Virus record (IMG/VR): IMGVR_UViG_3300022602_000280
Coordinates: 1-32,807 of that record
Length of the DNA stretch: 32,807 nt
Reading direction: 5' to 3' (one strand)
From: a virus
Made by a program: the position numbers and the translations under genes. Positions 1-7,613 of the stretch are shown here, piece after piece. Numbering within the stretch: the first letter of the stretch is position 1; every line of letters begins with the position of its first letter. The notes under the pieces were generated by a model. It searched no databases. It had not been told where the DNA came from and saw only the letters and a list, made by a program, of their open reading frames with translations.

Positions 1-930
1 GATTTTCAAATGACATTTGGCTTGATCTGTAGGACTGCACAGAAAATCCATTAGATTGTCGCCAGCTTCGTTGGTATAATCAGGGTTGCCACCTTGTGTG
101 TGTTGAGCACTGGTTGGCATGTAAGTTCTACGAAATTGATCTCTGTGGTCAACCAATTGCTTGTTGCTGAAATTTGCTTGTCCAATGCCGCTTATAACCA
201 ATCTATAAAGATTATTATATTCCTGCTCAAAGTTTAATATTTGTGTGTTTAATCCAGTGAACCAATAGTTGTAGCTTTTGTGACTGCCACGGTATTGGCT
301 GTCTGGAAAATATTGACTGGCAGATTGATTAATTGCATAGGGACTTATCAGGTATCTCATAGTGTAAGCATAATCATGCCTGATATGATCGTAGCCCAGT
401 GGCGTAGCTGACACTGATATTTTATACCAAGCAGTACTGTTGGTTGATGACGGATTTGGCTTGCATTGGCCATCAGCATCTACAATCTGTGATTGTTGAT
501 TGGTTATATAAGTGCTGCTACGCATGATCTGATCAATCAACTGTACTACCTGAGTTCCAGCAGTAACTTGCCAACCTTGTGTGTTGTAGTCGATAGAATT
601 GGTTGACGGATTTAGTACGCTGGCCGCAGTGTTGTTGTTTTGCATGGGAGTAGTTGCATCATTTACCTGCCCTTGTTTTTTCATCTGACTGGCTGCCAAG
701 TCAGGCGGTGCAAATTCTATAACATACTGATCTGCTAGTTCTTGTTTGTTGGCTTTGACTAGATCTTGCTGATGTTGATTCAGTGCATTTACTAGACTGG
801 CAGTTATTTCATTGGTTTTTATCTGAGCCGCAGGAGCTTTGGGTGGTGGTGTAGACGGATTGGTACTCACTGCCGCGGTAGCTCTGTCCACAGTTCTTGA
901 TAATAATCCTGAATTTAGTGTAGTAGCCAT
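1..930 (-). CDS. Virion structural protein, probable baseplate component (C-terminus beyond window)
   Basis: An open frame runs from ATG at 930 off the left edge, giving at least 310 residues. The N-terminus is a low-complexity S/T/P/Q linker (MATTLNSGLL start). From about residue 120 it becomes globular, with short aromatic-rich motifs such as LGYDHIRHDYAY, YFPDSQYRG and YNYWFTGLNTQIL. From memory these resemble the C-terminal half of a large virion structural protein of T4-type aquatic phages; I could not search. No Shine-Dalgarno lies at a useful distance: the nearest AGGA is about 21 nt upstream. The frame is the same as that of the preceding gene and is separated from it only by one TAA and one ACT codon, so it could be made by re-initiation or stop-codon readthrough. 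Virion role is likely; the exact position in the tail is inference. Confidence 0.72.
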   Translation of the reverse strand, partial: MATTLNSGLLSRTVDRATAAVSTNPSTPPPKAPAAQIKTNEITASLVNALNQHQQDLVKANKQELADQYVIEFAPPDLAASQMKKQGQVNDATTPMQNNNTAASVLNPSTNSIDYNTQGWQVTAGTQVVQLIDQIMRSSTYITNQQSQIVDADGQCKPNPSSTNSTAWYKISVSATPLGYDHIRHDYAYTMRYLISPYAINQSASQYFPDSQYRGSHKSYNYWFTGLNTQILNFEQEYNNLYRLVISGIGQANFSNKQLVDHRDQFRRTYMPTSAQHTQGGNPDYTNEAGDNLMDFLCSPTDQAKCHLKI

Positions 931-933
931 AGT

Positions 934-2421
934 TTAAAAATTAAAATTAATTCCTGTACTGGTGTCAACACCATTGGTCACTGCCAGTGTTAAATCTTTT
1001 AGTGCGTTATTAACCGAAGCAGTGGCCGGCGATGTTCCTGTCAGTGTTGTGGGTTTTGGTTGAGCTACTCTAGCGCCAGGATCAGCTGTATTGGTTTGCG
1101 TAGTCACTGGAGTTCCTACCAACATCTGCCCTACGGTACTACCAGCAATGTTAAAGTTAAACGGAATGCTTCCGCGGTCAGTACCGATGTTGTAAAAGTG
1201 AGCCTGAGGTTTGCCAGTTACTTCGTATTCAATTTGTTTGTTGGCCATGCGATATTTTAAATTTGCTATCACAAATGGATAGTATTTTTCTATCACTGCT
1301 TGAGGATCATTCTTGGCAGGTACACCATTGGGACTGTAGGAGCCAACTGCAGGTGCAACTAGATTACCCTGTTGATCATAGCCGTAAAAATGTATGACCA
1401 TGCAGTAGTGTGCCATTGGGTAATTGGGATTTTGAATAGATGTTGTGGCGTTGGTACTGTTAGTGGTGCCAGCAGTGCTTGGTTGTGGTTGTTTATACAA
1501 TGTGCTCACTGCTTGATACAAATTATTAATCAAGCTGATACCATTGGGTTCAACAACTTTGAATCGTATGTCTGTGGCACTGTGACACAGGCCTGTGCCG
1601 CCCAATGGAACAAGCGTGGTAATTTCCAGGTCGTCCATGTAGTAGTCATAGGGAAAAAATTGATTACGACCACCAACAAAAGCAGTTGCAGCCGATGCTG
1701 CAGGGTTATCTGCATACAGATCTTGTCCTGAGGTTTGACTGGGTGCTGCGCCGCCACTCTGCATCAACAACGACCACTGTGTTGAATTTTTAACTCCATT
1801 TTGAAAATCAGTGTACTGCTGAGGTGTAAGCAGATACCAGGAAAGCGCATAGGTGTAACTGGCATATTGATCCAGTTGATTTGACTGTGTGCGTATTACA
1901 CCGTTAAAAGTTTGCGTTAAAACCTGTTGTGTGGTAGGGCTATTTGTTGCTGTTAGATTATCGTCATTTTGTCGTGCCAGATTGTTGATACCAGTGCCTG
2001 CCCCTGCACCAGGCAATTGCCCAGCAGCATATTGTTGTCCAAGAGTACTGTTAGGACCTGACTGACTGCCATTTTGCCCTAGTATCCCCTGCGTTCCAAC
2101 GTCAGTGAATGTACCACTGCCTAGTGTGCCGCTGGCAAAATTTTGATTTGGGTTGTAGGGCGGTGTAGCCTGTGTTTGAGTTATGGGTTTTAGGGGCGCA
2201 TCTGTGCCTGCTTCCTCAGTGGCTGGCACAGTTTGACCATTGACCACTGTGGTATTTGCTGCACCCGGAGGAGCAGTAGGTGAGCCAGCTGGAATGATTC
2301 TACCATCCAGTGTTAAAACTGTACTTGGTTGTGTAGGATCTTGATCCAGCACACCGTCATCTTTGGCTGCTTGTTGAGCACTTACTATGTCGCCAGAACT
2401 GTCAATTTGATCAATGGGCAT
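934..2421 (-). CDS. Virion structural protein, probable baseplate/tail component
   Basis: This 495-residue protein has a long N-terminal low-complexity region (about residues 1-165, rich in Q, N, G, T and P). A folded domain follows, with the segments FKVVEPNGISLINNLY and MVIHFYGYDQQGNL and a late YYPFVIANLKYRM block. That order (EP-G-SLI, then an IEF-GYD-like strand, then a PFVI-like strand) resembles, from memory, a T4-type aquatic-phage structural protein that is a single long chain in relatives. The start has AGGA about 10 nt upstream. It is third in a minus-strand operon after the coiled-coil protein and gp53, which supports a baseplate or tail role. It ends in NFNF-TAA directly in frame with the next gene. 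No enzymatic motif is visible. Confidence 0.75.
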   Translation of the reverse strand: MPIDQIDSSGDIVSAQQAAKDDGVLDQDPTQPSTVLTLDGRIIPAGSPTAPPGAANTTVVNGQTVPATEEAGTDAPLKPITQTQATPPYNPNQNFASGTLGSGTFTDVGTQGILGQNGSQSGPNSTLGQQYAAGQLPGAGAGTGINNLARQNDDNLTATNSPTTQQVLTQTFNGVIRTQSNQLDQYASYTYALSWYLLTPQQYTDFQNGVKNSTQWSLLMQSGGAAPSQTSGQDLYADNPAASAATAFVGGRNQFFPYDYYMDDLEITTLVPLGGTGLCHSATDIRFKVVEPNGISLINNLYQAVSTLYKQPQPSTAGTTNSTNATTSIQNPNYPMAHYCMVIHFYGYDQQGNLVAPAVGSYSPNGVPAKNDPQAVIEKYYPFVIANLKYRMANKQIEYEVTGKPQAHFYNIGTDRGSIPFNFNIAGSTVGQMLVGTPVTTQTNTADPGARVAQPKPTTLTGTSPATASVNNALKDLTLAVTNGVDTSTGINFNF

Positions 2422-2422
2422 A

Positions 2423-2722
2423 TCAGAATCCTAGTGCTGATTTTAAAGTAGAAAGTTTTGGCAAGTATATGGCAACACCAGCTGCAAAATCCAGTGGTGG
2501 CGCTTGTAGAGTATTGGGATTGCGTTGATAAAACACCCACCATAATCTTGAATCACCGTACAAATCAAATGCCAACAAGTCTGGTCTATACTGGTAAGTT
2601 AAATTTAGACGAAACAATATGTCGTCAGGTTGCTTGGGTATGGGTCTATTGACCATGGTATCCAAGAAAAACTGACTGTAACCAGTGAGATAGTAGGGAC
2701 TGGTTGAATCGTAGGCAGCCAT
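2423..2722 (-). CDS. 53: Baseplate wedge protein, gp53-like
   Basis: This 99-residue protein carries the gp53 pattern: an N-terminal YFLTGYSQFF-type aromatic segment, then YRPDLLAFDLYGD, then RLWWVFYQRNPN, and a closing IYLPKL strand. In the family, the region with RPDLLA, LYGD and WWV is a small LysM-like fold in the baseplate wedge of T4-type tails. The length is shorter than T4 gp53 (about 196 residues) and matches the compact versions in environmental relatives. The start ATG overlaps the upstream stop (TAATG at 2722), and a GGAGGA Shine-Dalgarno lies 9 nt upstream. Its place between other virion genes fits the call. Confidence 0.85.
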   Translation of the reverse strand: MAAYDSTSPYYLTGYSQFFLDTMVNRPIPKQPDDILFRLNLTYQYRPDLLAFDLYGDSRLWWVFYQRNPNTLQAPPLDFAAGVAIYLPKLSTLKSALGF

Positions 2723-4134
2723 TACCAGAATCCTCCATTCAACAATGAACCACTGGCAAAATCTCTGAGATTAAAGTTTTGACTTACCTGTTGACGACTT
2801 TGTATTGGCAACAGTGATATTGATATTTCCATTTTGGTTGGCACATAAGTAGGCGAGTTCAATAAGTCCGAAGTGTTTGGTGCTGGATTTGGTGTTGCCA
2901 TGGCACCAGGAGGTAAACCGTTGCTGGTTAATCTATAATTACTGGTAGATCCATTTGTGGGAATTGTACTCTGACTGATCTGCTGATTTTGTTGATTAGT
3001 GCCAAGATTGCTGTTGCTCAAAGCTCGTATGTAATCTACACCATCAGGCAAGTTATAGGTAAAACTGCTGACCACACAGGGATGTTGTGCAAATTGATAA
3101 GACCCTAGTCCTGTTAAAAATACCAAGGGTGGCGGCGAACCCCGGTTGGGATCACTGGCACCATAAAACATTTTTGTAACTGATCTGAAAAAATGAATCA
3201 CTGCCAAAAGGTAATTTGCTTCGCTGGTATTTTGAGCAGTAAACTGAGCTCGCATGGTAACTTGATCTACATAGCTGTTTTGATAAAAATATCCACGATA
3301 GTTTGAGTGTGTTAGATCATAGTTGCTGTAGGTAGCTCGATAAGAAGTGTCAATACTAGGCATGTAAGGAAATATCACACCGCCGGTGCCACCCTGACTG
3401 CTCAGCGGTGCAAGTATGCCAGGATTGCTTGAATTGTACAAATAATCAGCACCGGGTGCCAGACTCAGTTTGACTCGCCAGTCGCCGTAGTTCACTGCTC
3501 GTTGTTGTGCAGCTATGGTTTGTTGTTGCTGGGCCAAGGCCAGGGTAGCTTGTTGTTGAATGGCAGCCAGTTGGGCATCTGAATTTACAGGTGCAGTGCT
3601 CAACAGTGAACTTACACTACCAATTGATGCTTGTTGTGCTGAAGTTATTCCAAATGCATTTGTGGCACTGGTATTAGTTCTACTTGATGTGTTTATCTGA
3701 GATGCTGGCACGCTACTGCCAGTGCCAGCAGGTACTTGAGGATTAGCATTAGGATCAACTGCACCTGCTGACGCAGTGCCAGTGGCCTGTGCTTCAACGT
3801 TTGCTAACCCTTGTTGTTGTTGGACTAAATCAGCCTGTGCATTGGCTATATTTTGATTGGCAATGGCAATGTTAGCTTGGTTGGTATCTATTGTGGTTTG
3901 AGCTTCGTCGATGTTGTTTTGAATGTCCTGGGCGGCTGCAGGATCAAGATTGGGATCAGCCAAGTTGGCTTGATCAGTTTCAATTGTGGCCTGTGCTGAA
4001 TTAATTTCTTGTTGATAGGTAGCCAGTGCCGCGGTATTTTCGTCAATGGTATTTTGATCAGTCTGAATATTCTCATTGTACTGAGCAATTGCTTGTACTT
4101 GTGCGTCAGTCGCTATATTTGATGCTGTGGCCAT
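2722..4134 (-). CDS. Virion structural protein with N-terminal coiled coil
   Basis: This is the first gene (470 residues) of the leftmost minus-strand operon. Residues about 15-112 form a heptad-like, Q/N/D/A-rich region that should be a long coiled coil (repeats of the form TIDTNQANIA). A low-complexity linker follows to about 215. The C-terminal domain starts at GDWRVKLSLAPGADYLYN and has the signature FTAQNTSEANYLLAVIHFFRS followed by TKMFYGA. That last motif recurs, from memory, in uncharacterised baseplate or tail proteins of aquatic T4-type phages. The start codon has no Shine-Dalgarno and sits 5 nt downstream of a TAAATA late-promoter core. Sure it is a virion gene; precise location unknown. 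Confidence 0.75.
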   Translation of the reverse strand: MATASNIATDAQVQAIAQYNENIQTDQNTIDENTAALATYQQEINSAQATIETDQANLADPNLDPAAAQDIQNNIDEAQTTIDTNQANIAIANQNIANAQADLVQQQQGLANVEAQATGTASAGAVDPNANPQVPAGTGSSVPASQINTSSRTNTSATNAFGITSAQQASIGSVSSLLSTAPVNSDAQLAAIQQQATLALAQQQQTIAAQQRAVNYGDWRVKLSLAPGADYLYNSSNPGILAPLSSQGGTGGVIFPYMPSIDTSYRATYSNYDLTHSNYRGYFYQNSYVDQVTMRAQFTAQNTSEANYLLAVIHFFRSVTKMFYGASDPNRGSPPPLVFLTGLGSYQFAQHPCVVSSFTYNLPDGVDYIRALSNSNLGTNQQNQQISQSTIPTNGSTSNYRLTSNGLPPGAMATPNPAPNTSDLLNSPTYVPTKMEISISLLPIQSRQQVSQNFNLRDFASGSLLNGGFW

Positions 4135-4137
4135 GTG

Positions 4138-4147
4138 TATATTTACC
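4138..4147 (-). promoter_or_regulatory. T4-type late promoter, start-codon-proximal
   Basis: On the minus strand the sequence reads GGTAAATATACAC then ATG at 4134. The TAAATA core matches the T4 late element TATAAATA, which gp55-RNA polymerase recognises without a -35 box. The core ends 5 nt before the start codon, so the transcript would begin at or very near the ATG. It faces away from the gp55 promoter in the same intergenic stretch. Confidence 0.6.
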
Positions 4148-4179
4148 AGGAAAATTATCGGCTCACATAATGATTGTGG

Positions 4180-4212
4180 TTGACAATCGTGGTTTTTGTG
4201 CTACAATAAATA
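4180..4212 (+). promoter_or_regulatory. Sigma-70 type promoter for gp55 operon
   Basis: TTGACA at 4180-4185 is a perfect -35 hexamer, followed by a 16-nt spacer and TACAAT at 4202-4207, which differs from the -10 consensus by one base. Transcription should start near 4214. An overlapping AATAAATA (4205-4212) resembles the late element and might add late transcription. The placement gives host polymerase control over the late sigma factor and the recombination genes behind it. Confidence 0.72.
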
Positions 4213-4232
4213 TATATTCAGGAGAACCATCA

Positions 4233-5135
4233 GTGGCAGAAACTATCACTAGAACCCCAGCCAAAGTCAACTATCTCAACAACAGAGATATACTCAAAGA
4301 AATTCATCTCAGCAAAAATACCTACTGTAGCTTTCGTGATCCCAAACTGGATCACCAGTACGATATTATTTTGCCAGCAGTGAACAAAATCAATCAAAAA
4401 ACTGTGGCCGAGGCCAGACGCAATCGGGCAGATAGGCTCAAACGCGAAGGAATCATTGTGGATCCCAAAAAGATTGCCAATACTGATCTGGTGTTTAGAA
4501 TAACCTGTTGGGAACATATTCCCATGGCACCCAAAAAGATCACCAAGGCCGACGCCAAAAAACAAAAGCTTCAGGATATCTTTGAGCTGGAAATGGAAGA
4601 GGAAGATCCCTTAGCAGAGCTGGTCGAAGTACCTGTGCTGGATCCCAAGCACGTTAGATTGAATTTTCCTCCGTTTTATCACTATCGCATAGATGAAAAC
4701 AAGGTACCGTATTTGGTAGGTAAAAGTCATTGGAAGGGTGATTTAGAAACAGGCGAGTTTTCAAGAGATCACGGTGAGATGACTCGCAAGTTGGCCACCA
4801 TGTTCATGAAGTTGTGTGAACGTTATGCCACAAGATCGAACTGGAGAGGGTATACTTACAATGAAGAAATGCGCGGACAAGCCTTGTTGCAACTCAGTCA
4901 AATTGGACTCCAATTTGATGAATCAAAATCGCAGAACCCTTTTGCGTATTATACTGCCGCTATTACCAATAGCTTTACTCGTATCTTGAATTTAGAAAAG
5001 AAAAATCAAAACATACGTGATGACATATTGGAAATGAACGGACTCAATCCGTCGTGGACTCGACAGAATTCTGGCAAACATTCCATGATGGCCATGTCCG
5101 GACCGGTTTACAGCAGTCTAGATGATGCAGTATAA
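4233..5135 (+). CDS. 55: Late-transcription sigma factor, gp55-like
   Basis: gp55 is the phage sigma factor that directs RNA polymerase to late promoters. I chose GTG at 4233 (300 residues) because AGGAG lies 8 nt upstream; the frame is open upstream, but a longer start would run through the promoter and the divergent gene. The N-terminus keeps the KVNYLNNRDIL motif (T4: KYNYVNNKELL). Residues 185-265 match the sigma region-2 core, including WRGYTYNEEMRGQALLQL, FDESKSQNPFAYYTAAITNS and RILNLEKKNQNI. Residues about 34-180 are an insertion absent from T4 gp55, with a lysine-rich stretch and then a very acidic LEMEEEDPLAEL stretch. The C-terminus (SSLDDAV) lacks the SLDFLYE-type clamp-binding tail of T4 gp55. 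Adjacent gp47/gp46 matches the T4 neighbourhood. Confidence 0.9.
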   Translation: MAETITRTPAKVNYLNNRDILKEIHLSKNTYCSFRDPKLDHQYDIILPAVNKINQKTVAEARRNRADRLKREGIIVDPKKIANTDLVFRITCWEHIPMAPKKITKADAKKQKLQDIFELEMEEEDPLAELVEVPVLDPKHVRLNFPPFYHYRIDENKVPYLVGKSHWKGDLETGEFSRDHGEMTRKLATMFMKLCERYATRSNWRGYTYNEEMRGQALLQLSQIGLQFDESKSQNPFAYYTAAITNSFTRILNLEKKNQNIRDDILEMNGLNPSWTRQNSGKHSMMAMSGPVYSSLDDAV

Positions 5136-5142
5136 TAGCTGA

Positions 5143-6156
5143 ATGAGTCTATTTAAAAAAGTCGCCGTCTGCACAGACATACATTTTGGGTTGAAATCAA
5201 ACAGTCTTGTACATAATCAAGACTGTGCCAATTTCATTGATTGGTTTATTGACACTGCCAAGCAACAAGGTTGCGAAACAGGCATGTTTCTAGGTGACTG
5301 GCACAATCATCGTGCGTCAATCAATTTACAAACACTACAATTTAGTCTTAGAGCACTGGAAAAACTCAGTGCCGCCTTTGATCAGTTTTACTTTATTCCA
5401 GGAAATCACGATCTGTATTATCGTGACAAGAGAGACATACACGGAGTCGAATGGGCTCGACACCTGCCCAACATAGTCATAGTAAATAACTGGTTTGAAC
5501 AAGGTGACGTAATTATTGCTCCGTGGTTAGTTGGGGATGATCACAAACGCATACCTCGAATGACAGCCAAATACATGTTTGGGCACTTTGAGTTGCCGCA
5601 TTTTAAAATGAATGCCATGGTAGAAATGCCAGATCATGGAGAGATACGTGTGGATGCGTTTGGTGGAATTGAATCAGTTTATTCTGGACATTTCCATTTA
5701 AGACAAAGCAAACGAAACGTAAACTATATTGGCAACTGCTTTCCGCATAATTTTGCCGATGCTGGCGATAACAATCGTGGTATGTTGGTCAAAGAGTGGG
5801 GTCAAGCAGACCAATACTTTAGTTGGCCTGGGCAACCGTTATATCGAGTCTTGAAATTGAGCTCAGTGATTGATCGTGCTCCAGAATTGCTAGACGCTAA
5901 TATGTATGTGCGTGTTGAGTTGGACATTGATATTAGTTACGAAGAAGCCAGTTTTATCAAAGATACTTTTGTTCGGGATTACAATCTCAGGGAGATGAGC
6001 CTGATACCAGTTAAAAACACTGCGGTAGATGCTGACATGGCACCAGGAGAAATCAGTTTTGAAAGTGTAGACCAGATTGTAACAGATCAACTGACCAATA
6101 TTGAAAGTGAATTTTACGATCCAAAATTACTATTGAAAATATATCAAAATCTATAA
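5143..6156 (+). CDS. 47: Recombination endonuclease subunit, gp47 (Mre11/SbcD-like)
   Basis: This 337-residue metallophosphoesterase is the nuclease partner of gp46. It trims DNA ends for recombination-dependent replication and helps degrade host DNA in T4-type phages. The two-metal motifs are complete: DIH (D12, H14), GDWH (D52), GNHD (N88-D90), HFE (H148) and GHFH (H183, H185). The length equals that of T4 gp47 (339). It begins 7 nt after the gp55 stop with no clear Shine-Dalgarno, so it is probably translated by coupling. Its stop overlaps the next start (TAATG at 6154-6158). In T4 genes 47 and 46 are neighbours; here an unrelated enzyme gene separates them. Confidence 0.95.
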   Translation: MSLFKKVAVCTDIHFGLKSNSLVHNQDCANFIDWFIDTAKQQGCETGMFLGDWHNHRASINLQTLQFSLRALEKLSAAFDQFYFIPGNHDLYYRDKRDIHGVEWARHLPNIVIVNNWFEQGDVIIAPWLVGDDHKRIPRMTAKYMFGHFELPHFKMNAMVEMPDHGEIRVDAFGGIESVYSGHFHLRQSKRNVNYIGNCFPHNFADAGDNNRGMLVKEWGQADQYFSWPGQPLYRVLKLSSVIDRAPELLDANMYVRVELDIDISYEEASFIKDTFVRDYNLREMSLIPVKNTAVDADMAPGEISFESVDQIVTDQLTNIESEFYDPKLLLKIYQNL

Positions 6157-7613
6157 TGCAAAATGTTATTACACGAGATTTTATAAATCCTAATTTTAAC
6201 TTACAAGGTGATAATAGTTCAATATCAAAAAGTCAATTAGTTGACATGATTCGATATTGGAAAATTCTGTTGTGGGAAAAGTATCAACTACGTAGAGGAT
6301 CAAAAGTAGGTATTGCATGCCTGGAAGTAGATGCGTATCATATATCATTAATTTTTGCCTGTTCTGAATTAGGTTGTCAGTTTGTAAGTTTAGATCATCC
6401 TATCTCTCAAGCAACCATACACAAAACAAAAGCAGCAATGTTTTCCCCAATTGATTTAGGTATTGTCGACGATATATTAGTTAAAAATTCTTTGCACCAA
6501 ACAATGTTAGAAACTTATTGTAAACAGGTGGCACCACTGAGTGTATTTGATTCGTATAATATTGCTGATCATCAATTATTTTTGACTATAGCCGATTTTT
6601 ATTTTTGTCAAGAAGATGATGTGTTGTTTTTAGCATCTACCAGTGGCACTACTTCAGAGTCGATCCGGGTACCTTATACACACAAATATACAGCACAGTT
6701 GTCCGTTAGGAATAGTAAGATTTTTAATCATAAAAATCATAGTCGAGTAATACACACGCGAAACATGCATCATGCTAGTAGTCTATTATTGCATTTTTTG
6801 CCAACATTGTATGCTTGTTCAAATCACTGGCACAAATATTTCAATTCTGATGATCATGAATCAATAGATAAATTTATAGACATTTTGACTAATTTTCAGA
6901 TTAATTTTTGTTTGGTAGATAATCGATTTAATTTAGATTTAATAATTAAAAAATTAAAATATCGAAAAATATGTTTTGATCATTCAATTGAGTTTAATAT
7001 TAGCGGATTTTTACTAGATAAACAATTACAAGATAATATCGCCGATCATAATATAACAGTAGTATCTACGTTTGGTTCGGTAGATACAGGTGTGCCACTT
7101 TTTATTAATCGATTAAATCGTGATACTGATCCGTGTTTACTAACCAATGGATTAATTGGATATTTTCCAGATGATAATTTTTATCGTTTAACAATATCAG
7201 AAGTGTCAGTGCAGGTCGATTGTCCAGGACACTGGCATGCCAGGATCCTAAATGATTGTATTGAAGAAAAAAATAACTTATACTATCACTTGCATCGAAG
7301 TAATACAATTAATTTTGAAAATTTAAGTTTTGATCTAGTTTCATTGACTGAGTTTGTACAACAACTACTTGATAACAACGATTTATCTGTAATAGTGGAT
7401 TTAAAAAATCAATCTTTATATTTGGTTATATGGAACAGTTTTGTTACCGTTGAATTACCCACACTAAAACAAGCACTACTTGATTCTAAATTTAAAAGTT
7501 GCGCATCGTTTTTTAAAAAAATAAAAAATTTAGACAAAAAACAGTTTACCATTGACACTAAAGTAAGTGTTGATCAATTACGGGGATACTTGCAAATAAA
7601 TGATACAAATTAA
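6156..7613 (+). CDS. AMP-binding (ANL superfamily) acyl-adenylating enzyme
   Basis: This 485-residue protein shows the motif order of adenylate-forming enzymes (acyl-CoA synthetases, NRPS adenylation domains, luciferases), which activate a carboxylate with ATP. The ATP-binding loop is at 160-167 (ASTSGTTS, cf. YTSGTTG). The A5 motif is at 304-312 (STFGSVDTG), with D310 in place of the usual Glu. A hinge/A8-like stretch runs from 378 to 400 (LHRSNTINFENLSFDL). Near the C-terminus, IDTKVSVDQLRGYL puts K469 where the catalytic A10 lysine sits. The usual A7 aspartate (TGD) is not evident. The gene is markedly more AT-rich than flanking gp47 and gp46 and overlaps both, so it looks like acquired cargo fixed in the operon. 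No carrier protein is encoded in the window. Superfamily fairly sure; substrate unknown. Confidence 0.78.
   Translation: MQNVITRDFINPNFNLQGDNSSISKSQLVDMIRYWKILLWEKYQLRRGSKVGIACLEVDAYHISLIFACSELGCQFVSLDHPISQATIHKTKAAMFSPIDLGIVDDILVKNSLHQTMLETYCKQVAPLSVFDSYNIADHQLFLTIADFYFCQEDDVLFLASTSGTTSESIRVPYTHKYTAQLSVRNSKIFNHKNHSRVIHTRNMHHASSLLLHFLPTLYACSNHWHKYFNSDDHESIDKFIDILTNFQINFCLVDNRFNLDLIIKKLKYRKICFDHSIEFNISGFLLDKQLQDNIADHNITVVSTFGSVDTGVPLFINRLNRDTDPCLLTNGLIGYFPDDNFYRLTISEVSVQVDCPGHWHARILNDCIEEKNNLYYHLHRSNTINFENLSFDLVSLTEFVQQLLDNNDLSVIVDLKNQSLYLVIWNSFVTVELPTLKQALLDSKFKSCASFFKKIKNLDKKQFTIDTKVSVDQLRGYLQINDTN

Noticed and set aside
4026-4232. Upstream extension of the gp55 reading frame
   Set aside because: It would pass through the promoter and the divergent gene start at 4134, has no Shine-Dalgarno, and encodes a stretch unlike gp55. 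GTG at 4233 with AGGAG is better.
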